Shown here: piece by piece, positions 17,847 to 27,000 of the stretch
How positions within the stretch are numbered: position 1 is the stretch's first letter
Layout of the letters: the number at the start of each line of letters is the position of its first letter
DNA from: Ammoniphilus oxalaticus
GTDB taxonomy: Bacteria > Bacillota > Bacilli > Aneurinibacillales > RAOX-1
Assembly: GCF_003609605.1 (NCBI RefSeq)
Contig: NZ_MCHY01000008.1
Span: forward strand, 682,001-746,000
Direction of reading: 5' to 3'
DNA: 64,000 nt
Notes under the pieces: model-generated
What the model was told of the DNA's origin: nothing
Seen by the model: only the letters and a program-made list of their open reading frames with translations
The model's database searches: none
Translations under genes and position numbers: made by a program

Positions 17847-17886
17847 AATAAGATATCGTATCTGGCAGGGGGAGTGATGATTTCAG

Positions 17887-18132
17887 ATGAATTTGCATAA
17901 AGTAATAGAAATGATAGACAATATCCCGCAAGATCGTTGGCAAGATGAACAAACGATTAAACAATTCATTGATCAGCTCGAAAATGCGCTTGGTCAGAGC
18001 TACACTGCTAAACAAAAACGAGAGTATGCCCAGCATATTAAAAAATTTGTTAGCGATCCGACGAGGAGAAAACTGCTCCCATTTCTATTAAAGTCTGGAA
18101 AACTGGAATCCATCTTGAAGAAAATTAGCTAA
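17887..18132 (+). CDS. Small helical hypothetical protein
   Basis: The 81-residue, all-helical charged protein begins MNLHKVIEMIDNIPQDRWQDEQTIKQFI. It weakly resembles the stage VI sporulation protein F family in having a helix, a 'W/F-DE-tirqlI' turn and a basic C-terminal helix, but I would not name it on this basis. A GGGGGAG site lies 12 bases upstream, a long spacing, and an in-frame stop sits just before. Its stop overlaps the stop of the convergent yisL gene by four bases. Confidence 0.55.
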   Translation: MNLHKVIEMIDNIPQDRWQDEQTIKQFIDQLENALGQSYTAKQKREYAQHIKKFVSDPTRRKLLPFLLKSGKLESILKKIS

Positions 18133-18479
18133 AAAAGATACGAAAAACCCATCACTACGACAGCAAGCAGCGCGACAATAAACGGAATCCAGAGCATTCC
18201 CGTTTTTTCGCCTCTACCGCCGCGCCCTAAAATCATTTCCATCAATCCGATAAGAGCGACCGCTAAAATCCCTTTTACCACATAATGCGCGGCAAAACTG
18301 CGGAATATCAACGAGCCAACACCGCTAACGAGCATAATAATAAAGAATAGACGCAAAATCATATGCGTGATTTTTTGAGCCTTCTGTTTGCCATTTTTAG
18401 TGAAAATGGCGGCTAACGCAAATAGCAGCACAGTAATTAACCATGCGCTTTGGTGCGTGTGGCTAAACATTTGGTACAT
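18129..18479 (-). CDS. yisL: YisL family membrane protein (DUF1516)
   Basis: This 116-residue protein has four transmembrane helices. The N-terminal MYQMFSHTHQSAWLITVLLF, the basic loop TKNGKQKAQKITHMILRLFF and the family's overall length match DUF1516/YisL. No function is known. The start ATG 18479 has GGAGG seven bases upstream. It is convergent with the small helical gene at 17887. Confidence 0.82.
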   Translation of the reverse strand: MYQMFSHTHQSAWLITVLLFALAAIFTKNGKQKAQKITHMILRLFFIIMLVSGVGSLIFRSFAAHYVVKGILAVALIGLMEMILGRGGRGEKTGMLWIPFIVALLAVVVMGFSYLF

Positions 18480-18673
18480 CGGTGGACCTCCAATTCAATT
18501 GTTATGATTACACTGTGTTCATAGTATATATTTCAATTATAACAAAAGCAGCGTAATAAAGCTTGATCATAACTGCGCATTTACAAAATATCTGTGAACA
18601 ATTTTAAAAGGAAATCCCTTCCAAGAGGAACCTCCTTTGCTTGATAATCCGCTATTTCCGATCGTTATCTTAC

Positions 18674-18820
18674 TCAATTCAGCATCTTTTTTAGTTCTTT
18701 TAAATCTTTTTCCAATTCTCTTATATCGTCTTCTATTAACTCTTTCAAACGTAATTTTTCTCGCAGCAATCTTTTCATTTGTTCAAGACGATGATCTAAG
18801 TCAAAAATTCCGAGAGACAT
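18674..18820 (-). CDS. 48-residue coiled-coil protein
   Basis: On the minus strand ATG 18820 follows AGGGGG by seven bases and opens a 48-codon frame ending at TGA (18674-18676). The product (MSLGIFDLDHRLEQMKRLL...) is almost wholly a charged heptad-type helix rich in Leu, Glu and Lys, consistent with a short coiled coil. A longer plus-strand frame covers the same bases, but it lacks a good ribosome site and gives a low-quality hydrophobic product. I therefore favour the minus-strand gene. Its function is unknown. Confidence 0.6.
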   Translation of the reverse strand: MSLGIFDLDHRLEQMKRLLREKLRLKELIEDDIRELEKDLKELKKMLN

Positions 18821-19004
18821 GCGGATTCCCCCTATATTATGGTATTCGTTCAGTGTACTGGTATATGTTTATGACAAAAAAATAAAACTATGCCTGATCG
18901 TCGTAAAGCAACCCGTGGTCGTTTAGCGCGCGATGGATCGTGATATAATAGAATGATATGTTATAGGCCGAAACCAAATGGAAACAAAAGGGTGGTTTTA
19001 AAAA

Positions 19005-19352
19005 GTGGCTGGAGAGCGGAATCCATGTCAAATTGTGTTTGATGTTCAGAAATTAGGCGACGATTATGTGTTTGTGATTACAGGCGGGAAGGCCCATATC
19101 GGGGCGAGCGCCACCGCTTATTATTATGAAGATCAGCTGCAAGTTGAAGGTGTTGCATTGCCGCGTCATAAAGAGTGGGAACTGGCGCGGGAGCTTGCTT
19201 TACAAGCTGCGGAACAATTAGGGGTGACGGTCACGGTTGTCATGGGCATCCATGTGGATCAGGCAAGTAGGGAGATGATCGATTCGATCATTGTTTTTGT
19301 CCGTCAAGAAATGAATCGACAACTTGTAAAGGTAGGTAACGCTTCTTCTTAG
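19005..19352 (+). CDS. LpdD-like (prenylated-flavin chaperone) domain protein
   Basis: The 115-residue protein contains the conserved blocks of the LpdD-like family: ITGGKAHIGASATAY near residue 30, a 'pRHKEWELARELALQAAEQ' helix, and VVMGIHVDQASREMIDSI. In Lactobacillus LpdD assists prenyl-FMN-dependent decarboxylases. No decarboxylase or UbiX gene is nearby, so the partner is unknown. The start is GTG 19005, with AAAGGGTGG nine bases upstream. Confidence 0.6.
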   Translation: MAGERNPCQIVFDVQKLGDDYVFVITGGKAHIGASATAYYYEDQLQVEGVALPRHKEWELARELALQAAEQLGVTVTVVMGIHVDQASREMIDSIIVFVRQEMNRQLVKVGNASS

Positions 19353-19394
19353 GGAGGGGCGTTTTTGTGGATCCACGGCGCATCGCTAAAAAGA

Positions 19395-19435
19395 GGAACA
19401 GGGCTATTCATCGTTACAGTGAATAGCCCTGTTCA
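19395..19435. terminator. Intrinsic terminator
   Basis: GAACAGGGCTATTCA pairs perfectly with TGAATAGCCCTGTTC. It separates the convergent LpdD-like and topB genes. Confidence 0.78.
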
Positions 19436-19449
19436 AATTGTGGTTAAAA

Positions 19450-21642
19450 TTAATCTAGTTTAAGTCCTTTCAAGGCATCAGCTAATGCGTTATTAAACGG
19501 TTCCGCTTCTTCCTTTTGATTCTTTAAATACTTTTGCACGGTTCGTTTATCGGCTCGATTGCCAGATTCCTTTTTGCGTCTGGCTTCGAAAGAAGACAGT
19601 TTTTCACGATGACCACAACTGCAGACAAACCGTTGTCCGTCGCCTTCACCAACTAAATCCAATCGCTTTCGACATTTTGGACAACGGGCGTTGGTGCTGC
19701 GGGAAACTGTTTTGCGATGACCACATTCGCGATCCTGGCAAACGAGCATTTTGCTTCTTTTCCCGTTTACTTCAAGCAACCGCTTGCCGCAGTCTGGACA
19801 TGTTTTTGAAGTCAGGTTGTCGTGTCGGAATTGTTTATCGCTCGCTTTGATTTCCGCCACGATCTTTTTCGTGTAGTTTTTCATGTCTTCGATGAATACT
19901 TCTTTTTTCAACTTCCCTTGAGCAATTAGCTCTAGTTTTTGTTCCCATTCGGCTGTAAGAGTTGGCGATTTCAACTCTTCTGGCGCAAGATCTAACAGTT
20001 GACGGCCTTTTGATGTGAGATGGATCGCATTGCCGCGTTTTTCAATCAAGAATGAATTGAATAGCCGCTCGATGATGTCCGCGCGTGTGGCAACGGTGCC
20101 GAGTCCGCCGCTTGATTTCAACGTTTGGGCCAATTGTTTGTTTTGTGTGTCCATATATTGCGTCGGGTTTTCCATCGCGGACAGTAAAGTCGCTTCCGTA
20201 AAACGAGCGGGTGGCTTCGTTTGTCCTGACGTTTGGGAAATGAGACGCACTTGCAACGTATCCCCTTTGTTGACGTTCGGTAATCGCTGTTCTTGTAGAT
20301 CATCGGCATCATCATCTTCATTAAAACGATTTTCATACACTTCTTTCCAACCCATTGCTAACACATTTTTTCCCCTGGCGACGAACTTTTCATCACCAAT
20401 CATAGTTTGCAGTGTTAGTTGTTCATATTCAAAAGGAGGAAAGAGGACCGCTAAAAAGCGCTTGATGACCAGATCGTAAATTTTGCGTTCATTGTTTGAC
20501 ATCGCCGATAAGTTGACGTAGCCTTCAGTCGGAATGATCGCGTGGTGATCAGACACTTTGCTGTCATCAACAAATGCTTTTGATGTTCGAATCGGCTTTT
20601 TTAAAATTTTATTGGCTAACGAACGGTAATCCCCGATCCCGCACGCATTCAGTCGCTCAGGCAATGTTTCGACAAGATCGGAAGAAAGATAACGCGAATC
20701 GGTCCGCGGGTAGGTCAGTACTTTATGCTGTTCATATAATCTTTGCATGATGTTGAGCGTTTCTTTCGCGGAATAGCCGAAAATCCGATTCGCGTCGCGT
20801 TGTAATTCGGTTAAATCATATAGGCCTGGGGCAAACGATTTTCTCGGTCTTTTTTCAACTGTTGTGACCGTCGCGTTTTGCTTGCCTACTTTGTTTACGA
20901 TCGTCTTCATCTTTTCTTCATTAAAGCTGCGGCTGTTTCCGTTCGCGTCTTGCCAAGTCAATTTGATCTGATCGGTTGTTTGCGCCTCAATTCCGAAATA
21001 GGTTTGCGGTTTAAAATGGTTGATTTCGTCCTCGCGGGCAGCGATCATCGCCACTGTTGGTGTTTGGACGCGACCGCAACTGAGTTGGGCATTAAAGCGT
21101 GTCGTTAAGGCGCGTGTCGCATTCAGTCCGATATACCAGTCCGCTTCGGAACGAGCTACCGCTGAAGCGTATAAATGTTCATAGGCTTTGCCTGATTTTA
21201 AGCGAGCGAACCCCTCTTTAATCGCTTTATCTGTTACGGATGAAATCCACAGTCGTTTGATTGGCTTTTTCACATTCACTTTCTCTAGAATCCAACGGGC
21301 GACGAGCTCGCCTTCCCGACCTGCATCCGTCGCAATAATCACTTCATTAACGTCTTTTCGCAGCAGTTGTCTTTTAACTGCATTAAATTGTCTGCCTGTT
21401 TGGCGAATGACCGTTAATTTCAACGGTTCGGGCAGCATCGGTAAATCTTCGAGCTTCCATGTTTTATATTTGACATCGTAATTTTCAGGGTCAGCCAGTG
21501 TGACGAGATGGCCGAGGGCCCAGGTGACGATGTAGCGATCCCCTTCCAAGTAGCCATTTCCATTTTGTTTACAACGTAGCACGCGAGCAAGGTCGCGAGC
21601 AACGGAAGGTTTTTCAGCTATTACTACACTTTTTGCCATCAT
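19450..21642 (-). CDS. topB: DNA topoisomerase III
   Basis: A type IA topoisomerase of 730 residues that decatenates DNA. The N-terminal Toprim domain begins KSVVIAEKPSVARDLARVL and has the acidic ATDAGREGE motif. The catalytic tyrosine sits in TYPRTDSRYLS. The C-terminal 110 residues carry zinc-ribbon-like CPDCGKR, CQDRECGH, CPKCRKR and CSCGH clusters. This is longer than the minimal E. coli-type core. The ATG at 21642 follows AAAGGA. The gene is a single unit, divergent from the nos operon. Confidence 0.95.
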   Translation of the reverse strand: MMAKSVVIAEKPSVARDLARVLRCKQNGNGYLEGDRYIVTWALGHLVTLADPENYDVKYKTWKLEDLPMLPEPLKLTVIRQTGRQFNAVKRQLLRKDVNEVIIATDAGREGELVARWILEKVNVKKPIKRLWISSVTDKAIKEGFARLKSGKAYEHLYASAVARSEADWYIGLNATRALTTRFNAQLSCGRVQTPTVAMIAAREDEINHFKPQTYFGIEAQTTDQIKLTWQDANGNSRSFNEEKMKTIVNKVGKQNATVTTVEKRPRKSFAPGLYDLTELQRDANRIFGYSAKETLNIMQRLYEQHKVLTYPRTDSRYLSSDLVETLPERLNACGIGDYRSLANKILKKPIRTSKAFVDDSKVSDHHAIIPTEGYVNLSAMSNNERKIYDLVIKRFLAVLFPPFEYEQLTLQTMIGDEKFVARGKNVLAMGWKEVYENRFNEDDDADDLQEQRLPNVNKGDTLQVRLISQTSGQTKPPARFTEATLLSAMENPTQYMDTQNKQLAQTLKSSGGLGTVATRADIIERLFNSFLIEKRGNAIHLTSKGRQLLDLAPEELKSPTLTAEWEQKLELIAQGKLKKEVFIEDMKNYTKKIVAEIKASDKQFRHDNLTSKTCPDCGKRLLEVNGKRSKMLVCQDRECGHRKTVSRSTNARCPKCRKRLDLVGEGDGQRFVCSCGHREKLSSFEARRKKESGNRADKRTVQKYLKNQKEEAEPFNNALADALKGLKLD

Positions 21643-21820
21643 TTAAACATCCTTTCAGAAATCCATAAACTAACTATAGCATACGTGAATTCCAATCGCG
21701 ATTTACAGTTGAGAGCGGTGAACCTTGAGTGAAAATGTATGCCAAAATGCCCCTGTATTTTTACACTTATTGAAATTCCTGACATGAAATGTGACGAATT
21801 TGTGAATAATATGTGTTATA

Positions 21821-21862
21821 GTGATGCTTATCACGGTTGAAATGCGCAGACTGTTTTATAGT
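21821..21862 (+). promoter_or_regulatory. FNR/CRP-family class II promoter of the nos operon
   Basis: GTGATGCTTATCAC (21821-21834) is a perfect 14-base palindrome and fits the FNR/CRP-family pattern (A)GTGA-N6-TCAC. A -10 element TATAGT lies at 21857-21862. With a transcription start near 21869 the palindrome is centred at -41.5, the exact class II activator position. It lies 80-120 bases before nosC. A second half-site pair, TGTGA-N6-TGTGA, is seen at 21790. Confidence 0.7.
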
Positions 21863-21942
21863 GGAATTATCAGAAAATAAAAGATCTTTCAGATGCAGAA
21901 AAGCATGATAGCAAACTGAAAGTAAGTAGAAAAAGGAGGACA

Positions 21943-22368
21943 ATGATGGGTAAGAACATAGGAATTTTCTTCCTTGCATTTGCCATCGCATTTGGCGCGG
22001 GATACTTGTTTTTTAAGCCTAGCGTAAATCAGGACCAGACGGCAACGGAACAACCAACCCAACCAACAGAACCGACTAAGGAACAGGCGGGGACAGATAC
22101 AGCGAACTCGTCTGAAGGAGAAATTTTAGTGACGCGCGGTTGCATTTCGTGTCACGCGGTCTCGGCTCTTGGCTTGGAAGGAGCAAATACCGGACCTGAT
22201 CTCTCTCAATCTTATGTTAATGTACCAGACAAGCATGGGGTGTCGATCGAAGAATTTCTGATCAACCCGACGACGGCAGTGATGTCATCCGTGCTTGGCG
22301 GCAATCCTTTAACAGATGAAGAACGAGAGGCCGTTTTAGAAGCTCTCAGATTAGCTTCAGAAAAATAA
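21943..22368 (+). CDS. nosC: Membrane-anchored mono-heme cytochrome c of the nos operon
   Basis: The 141-residue protein has an N-terminal uncleaved signal-anchor helix (residues 5-24), a Thr/Pro/Gln-rich linker, and a cytochrome c domain with one CISCH heme site (67-71) and a plausible distal Met in TTAVMSSVL. It lies immediately upstream of nosZ, as in Gram-positive nos clusters, and probably hands electrons to NosZ on the outer face of the membrane. The ribosome site AAGGAGGAC precedes two adjacent ATG codons; the first is used here. Confidence 0.88.
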   Translation: MMGKNIGIFFLAFAIAFGAGYLFFKPSVNQDQTATEQPTQPTEPTKEQAGTDTANSSEGEILVTRGCISCHAVSALGLEGANTGPDLSQSYVNVPDKHGVSIEEFLINPTTAVMSSVLGGNPLTDEEREAVLEALRLASEK

Positions 22369-22395
22369 AAAAAGAGTAGAGGGGTGAAATCAGTT

Positions 22396-24267
22396 ATGAA
22401 TCCAACGTTAAAACGAGTGATTTTTGCCATAGCGGGAGCCGCCGCAGGGTTATTAATCTCATTTATATTTTTTGCGGATTTGAATAAGGGCGATCAAAAC
22501 GCTTCGGCCAACCAGTCAAAAGCAGAAAAAGTGTTTGTCCCATACGGTGAAAAGGACGAATACTACATGATGGCGTCAGGTGGACACTCAGGTCAATTGT
22601 TTGTTTACGGACTCCCATCCATGCGTAAAATCCGAACAGTTCCTGTTTTTACACCCGATCCAGCGACAGGTTATGGTTATGACGCAAAATCGAAAGAAAT
22701 GCTAGGCGGGTATACATGGGGAGATTTTCACCACCCGGCCATTTCTGAAACAGCGGGGGATTACGACGGGCAATTCCTATTTGCTAATGATGTCGGGAAC
22801 AACCGCGTTGCCGCTGTAGATCTTGAAACATTCCATACTGTGGATATTATGAGCCTACCTAATATGGGTGGTCCGCACGCAGGGGTATTTGTAACAGAAA
22901 ATACCGAGTACATTGCTTTACCTACTCGTTTTGCTCGACCGCTTGACGGGCAATTTGCGCCGCTTGATGACTATGAGAGCGAGTACAAAGGCGTCGTGTC
23001 GATGACGACGTTTGATCGCGAGGCGAAAAAGTTTGATTTAGCGTATCAAATCGTGCTTCCGCCATGGTCATACGACTTATCTGACGCAGGTAAGAAAATG
23101 TCCAGCGATTGGATTGTGATGACGACGTACAACACAGAATTCGCGACGACTAACTTAGAAATTAACGCTTCGCAAAACGACCGTGACTATATCGTTCTTT
23201 TAAATTGGAAAGAGCTCGAAAAACAAGTTGCGGCAGGAAATTATAAAGATGTCAACGGAGCAAAAATGATTGATCCGCGTGAACATAAAGGCGCGATCTA
23301 TGCGGTGCCGGTTGCGAAATCCCCGCATGGTGTAGACGTAACGCCAGATGGAACGCGCTTTATCGCAGCAGGAAAATTGGCTCCGATGATGACTGTATTT
23401 TCGTTCCAGAAAGCGTTTGACGCGATTGAAAAAGGGGAGTTTACCGATGAGAAATACGGTATTCCTGTCTTAAATTATGAAGATGTAATGGAACGCGAGG
23501 TTGACCCGCCTGGAGCATTGGGTCCGCTTCATACTCAATTTGATGATCGCGGCAATGCGTTCAATACGATGTTCATTTCTTCTGAAGTTGTAAAATGGAA
23601 CGTCGACACAGGTGAAGTGATTGACCGTCAACCGTCCTACTTCTCACCAGGTCACGCTGCCGCTACAGAAGGAGATACAGTATCTCCAGATGGTAAATGG
23701 CTTGTTGCGCTAAACAAAATTGCGAAAGATAACTTCCTGTCGGTCGGCCCATCTCACCCGGAATCTATGGATTTATATGATATTTCCGGCGATAAGATGG
23801 AACATATTATGGCTGTGCCGGTCGATCCGGAACCGCATTACGCTCAAATCATCCACCGCGATAAGATTAAAACGATCACGGTGTATCCGAAAGACGAAGC
23901 GCGTCCAAATTCAGTCTGGAAACAAGATGACGCGCGCATTGAACGCAATGGCAATGAGGTTCATGTTTATGGTATTGCGATGCGCTCCAGATTCATTTTT
24001 GACGCCAAAGCAGATCGGCCTGACGCCGTTACGGTGAAACAAGGCGACCGCGTTTTCTTCCATATGACCAATATAGACTTGGATCAGGATATTACGCACG
24101 GTTTCGGGATTAACGAATATGACCTGAACTTTGAAGTTCAACCGGGTCAAACGAGCACATTGGAATTTGTCGCGGATAAAGCGGGTGTCTATCCGATTTA
24201 CTGCACGAACTTCTGCTCTGCCCTTCATCAAGAAATGAGTGGTTATTTACTAGTCGAACCAAAATAA
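22396..24267 (+). CDS. nosZ: Nitrous-oxide reductase (clade II, Sec-type)
   Basis: The enzyme reduces N2O to N2 outside the cytoplasmic membrane. The 623-residue protein has an N-terminal hydrophobic anchor with no twin-arginine motif, which marks the clade II type. The beta-propeller supplies the CuZ histidines (FHHPAIS, GGPHAGVF, SPHGVDVTPDG, GPLHTQF, GHAAATEGD, EPHYAQI). The C-terminal cupredoxin holds the CuA ligands in YCTNFCSALHQEM. All key ligands appear intact, so the enzyme should be active. The start at ATG 22396 is favoured over GTG 22384 by spacing to GAGGGG. Confidence 0.96.
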   Translation: MNPTLKRVIFAIAGAAAGLLISFIFFADLNKGDQNASANQSKAEKVFVPYGEKDEYYMMASGGHSGQLFVYGLPSMRKIRTVPVFTPDPATGYGYDAKSKEMLGGYTWGDFHHPAISETAGDYDGQFLFANDVGNNRVAAVDLETFHTVDIMSLPNMGGPHAGVFVTENTEYIALPTRFARPLDGQFAPLDDYESEYKGVVSMTTFDREAKKFDLAYQIVLPPWSYDLSDAGKKMSSDWIVMTTYNTEFATTNLEINASQNDRDYIVLLNWKELEKQVAAGNYKDVNGAKMIDPREHKGAIYAVPVAKSPHGVDVTPDGTRFIAAGKLAPMMTVFSFQKAFDAIEKGEFTDEKYGIPVLNYEDVMEREVDPPGALGPLHTQFDDRGNAFNTMFISSEVVKWNVDTGEVIDRQPSYFSPGHAAATEGDTVSPDGKWLVALNKIAKDNFLSVGPSHPESMDLYDISGDKMEHIMAVPVDPEPHYAQIIHRDKIKTITVYPKDEARPNSVWKQDDARIERNGNEVHVYGIAMRSRFIFDAKADRPDAVTVKQGDRVFFHMTNIDLDQDITHGFGINEYDLNFEVQPGQTSTLEFVADKAGVYPIYCTNFCSALHQEMSGYLLVEPK

Positions 24268-24281
24268 TTGAATCAATACAG

Positions 24282-24312
24282 GGCGGGGGAAAGAACACCT
24301 CCGCCTTTTTTA
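24282..24312 (+). terminator. Hairpin with T-run between nosZ and nosB
   Basis: GGCGGGG and CCTCCGCC pair and are followed by TTTTTTT. It lies inside the operon, so it probably allows partial read-through and leaves more nosZ than downstream message. Confidence 0.6.
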
Positions 24313-24332
24313 TCGAATAGGGGTGAGAAAGC

Positions 24333-24899
24333 ATGAAAGGAAAGCTATCAATAGCTTCAATGATCAGTTTACTCGTGGCTTCGGCGATTACCGTAATGAC
24401 CATTTTCGTACCCTGGTGGCAAATGAAATTTTACGCCCCGCAATACCAGGAGGGTCTTGATATTATCGTGTACCCCACAAGGTTAGCGGGTGACATTGAT
24501 ATCGTAAACGGTTTAAATCACTACATTGGGATGGCCTTATTTAGTAATGAATCGTTTCCAGAATTGCAATATATGCCTTATATCATCATTGCTTTCGCGA
24601 TCGCTATTTTGGTTGTCGCTTTGATTAGACGGAAAATGCCGCTTTATATTCTCATCGGTTCATTTGCGATGGGGGGAATTGTAGGTTTGCTGGATATGTA
24701 CCGTTGGTTAAAGGAATTTGGCACGAACCTTGATCCACGGGCGCCGATCACGTTAGATCCTTTTATCCCGCCAATCATAGGCAAGAACACGATTGCGAAT
24801 TTTGTGACAAATAGCTATTTTTCTTATGGTGGTTACATGCTGCTCCTTGTCTTCCTCCTGTTAGTTTTTCCGCTTTGGAAGGATCGCAAGAAAGCATGA
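24333..24899 (+). CDS. nosB: NosB-like membrane protein
   Basis: The 188-residue protein has four transmembrane helices (about 10-30, 82-102, 105-122 and 162-183) and a long outward loop after the first, containing YPTRLAGDIDIVNGLNHYIGM. That pattern and the position between nosZ and nosD are conserved in clade II nos clusters, where the protein is called NosB. Its molecular role is unproven. The ribosome site is GGGGTGAG. It overlaps nosD by four bases. Confidence 0.8.
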   Translation: MKGKLSIASMISLLVASAITVMTIFVPWWQMKFYAPQYQEGLDIIVYPTRLAGDIDIVNGLNHYIGMALFSNESFPELQYMPYIIIAFAIAILVVALIRRKMPLYILIGSFAMGGIVGLLDMYRWLKEFGTNLDPRAPITLDPFIPPIIGKNTIANFVTNSYFSYGGYMLLLVFLLLVFPLWKDRKKA

Positions 24900-26200
24900 G
24901 CTGGAAATGGGCGCCGTTGCTACTCTGCGTTTGGCTAGTAGGAGGATACGCCGATGCGCAAGTCGTAACGGATTTACAAGAGCGGATTGATGCGGCAGAG
25001 ATTGGCGCAACATTATTGCTCGAACCGGGTGTGTATGAAGGAAATGTGATCTTGACAAAGCCTCTTACTTTGAAAGGAAAAGGGGATGTAACGATCCGTG
25101 GTGATCGGACGAATAATGTAGTTGAGATTCAAAGCGAAGGGGTACAACTTGAAAATTTGACGATCGAAGGCAGTGGGATGAGTCGAAGTTCACAGGAAGA
25201 ATATTCCGGTGTGCGGGTGATGGCGAACGGGGCTTTATTGAAAGACTTGCTCATTCAAGATAGTTTTCATGGAATCTTTCTAAACCGCATTCAGGATACA
25301 GAGATCGATCGTGTGACAGTGATTGGACAGGGAGCGGGGAAACTCGGTAATCAAGGGAATGGGATTCATATTGCGCGATCCAGCCACAACATCATCACGA
25401 ACTCGTACTTTGAAAAAACACGGGACGGGGTGTATGTCGAGTATTCGCATAACAATGTCGTCACGAATAACACGATGACGAAAACACGCTATGGGCTCCA
25501 TTACATGTATTCTAATTACAATGAATTTAAGGATAATCATTTCGTTGGTAATGTAGGTGGAGCGGCGATTATGCACTCTGACCACATCTTGCTTGAACAT
25601 AACCAGTTTTCATTTAACCAAGGTTCTCGTTCCTTTGGATTGCTGATCCAAACGAGTCGAGATGTGCATGTGTTGAATAATGAGTTCCACTTGAATCAAC
25701 GAGGGCTTTATTTGGAACAATCAACGAGCAACACGATTGAAAGCAATGAGTTTTTTCAAAATGAAATTGGAATCGAATTGTGGACATCATCGACCGCTCA
25801 CGTATTTTTTAAGAATAAATTTCAAAATAATCGGATTCAGGCGTTAACCGTTGGCGCAGAGTCCAATAACGAATGGTTTAAAAATGGGGTTGGAAACTAT
25901 TGGGATACGCCGATGCTTGATTTAGATCAAGATGGGATCGGGGATGAGCCTTTTCAATATACATCCGCATTGAGCGCCTTGATTGAAGCGAATGAGCTGT
26001 CCTATTTGTTTTTATCCAGCCCCGCAATCGTCATTTATGAAAAAATGAACGAATTGCTAACCGCAAACAAAATTATGGCTGATGATCGGTATCCGCTGTT
26101 GGCGGAACGGAAAGGATCATTTGCAATCATTGCGGGATGGATATTCGTCGCTGCGTTAGCAGTCTTTATTTTTCGAACAAGGGCGGTGAGAAAACAATGA
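24896..26200 (+). CDS. nosD: NosD, copper-cluster maturation protein
   Basis: The 434-residue protein has a signal peptide (residues 1-22), a right-handed parallel beta-helix of CASH/NosD repeats (for example NVVTNNTMTKTRYGLHYMYS and NEFHLNQRGLYLEQS) and a C-terminal membrane anchor (about 408-428). NosD works with the NosFY ABC transporter in assembling the CuZ centre of NosZ. The C-terminal anchor suits a cell without an outer membrane. The ATG at 24896 overlaps the nosB stop as ATGA; upstream in-frame codons are also open. Confidence 0.92.
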   Translation: MSWKWAPLLLCVWLVGGYADAQVVTDLQERIDAAEIGATLLLEPGVYEGNVILTKPLTLKGKGDVTIRGDRTNNVVEIQSEGVQLENLTIEGSGMSRSSQEEYSGVRVMANGALLKDLLIQDSFHGIFLNRIQDTEIDRVTVIGQGAGKLGNQGNGIHIARSSHNIITNSYFEKTRDGVYVEYSHNNVVTNNTMTKTRYGLHYMYSNYNEFKDNHFVGNVGGAAIMHSDHILLEHNQFSFNQGSRSFGLLIQTSRDVHVLNNEFHLNQRGLYLEQSTSNTIESNEFFQNEIGIELWTSSTAHVFFKNKFQNNRIQALTVGAESNNEWFKNGVGNYWDTPMLDLDQDGIGDEPFQYTSALSALIEANELSYLFLSSPAIVIYEKMNELLTANKIMADDRYPLLAERKGSFAIIAGWIFVAALAVFIFRTRAVRKQ

Positions 26201-27000
26201 TTATGTACTTATGGAAGGAAAGTCTTGAACAAACGCGAGGGAAAGGGCTTTGGCTCGGGATTGGCGTGTTGATGCTGGCTAGTTTATTTCTCATCGCGGA
26301 GGCTCGGTTCTTTCCGTCAGATCTTGGCTTTGAAGCAATGTTGCTGTCTGTGTTCGATATGAACATGTATTTGCTTCCTTTATTCTCTTTGTTTCTTTCT
26401 TCTTTCTCTGTTTTTCAAGAGAAGGAACTAAAAACATCGATGATTTTGCTGACCAAGCGGGAGTCTACGCTATCGTTTCTTTGGAAAAAGTCGGTAGCGA
26501 TTCAAGTCATTTTGATCAGCCTCTTTTTGGGCATGTATTTGTTGTTGGCCATCTTTATGAAGTTTTTCTTGGCCTTTCATGTCGTTAGCTTTTTACGTTT
26601 TTTATTCGTTATTGTTGTATTTTTGCTGATCTTTAATCAACTGGGAATTTTCCTCGGCGTTGCCTGCAATTCGAAGATGCAGTTAGTCGGGGCAAACATT
26701 TTAGTCTGGTTCTCGATTGTATTCTTGTTTGATCTTATGTTTCTGTATTTTTTACCTATAGTCACGTTTGATAACATCCGTTTCTTTTCATGGATTTATT
26801 TCCTAGACCCAATCCATACGATGCGGTTTTATTTAGAAACGGGCCTCGGGTTATTCTCGTTGACGCATATGTCACGAATGATGGAAAAGTTTGTATTTAT
26901 GGACTTAGGTATCTTGATGGCGATGAATGCGATCTTTTGGCCCGCGTTATTATTTGGATTAGCTAGTTTATTCCGAAATGGGGGGATGTTTGATGATTAA
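26197..27000 (+). CDS. nosY: NosY, ABC transporter permease
   Basis: The 267-residue permease has six membrane helices, and pairs with NosF for CuZ maturation of NosZ. The N-terminal YLWKESLEQTRGKGLWLG and the FQEKELKTSMILLTKR loop after the second helix are typical of NosY-type ABC-2 permeases. I start it at ATG 26197, which overlaps the nosD stop (ATGA). A frame 20 codons longer exists inside nosD and has no advantage. Confidence 0.88.
   Translation: MIMYLWKESLEQTRGKGLWLGIGVLMLASLFLIAEARFFPSDLGFEAMLLSVFDMNMYLLPLFSLFLSSFSVFQEKELKTSMILLTKRESTLSFLWKKSVAIQVILISLFLGMYLLLAIFMKFFLAFHVVSFLRFLFVIVVFLLIFNQLGIFLGVACNSKMQLVGANILVWFSIVFLFDLMFLYFLPIVTFDNIRFFSWIYFLDPIHTMRFYLETGLGLFSLTHMSRMMEKFVFMDLGILMAMNAIFWPALLFGLASLFRNGGMFDD

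Noticed and set aside
18637-18885. 82-codon hydrophobic plus-strand frame
   Set aside because: It lies opposite the 48-codon coiled-coil gene, has a weak start and looks like the antisense of a charged helix.
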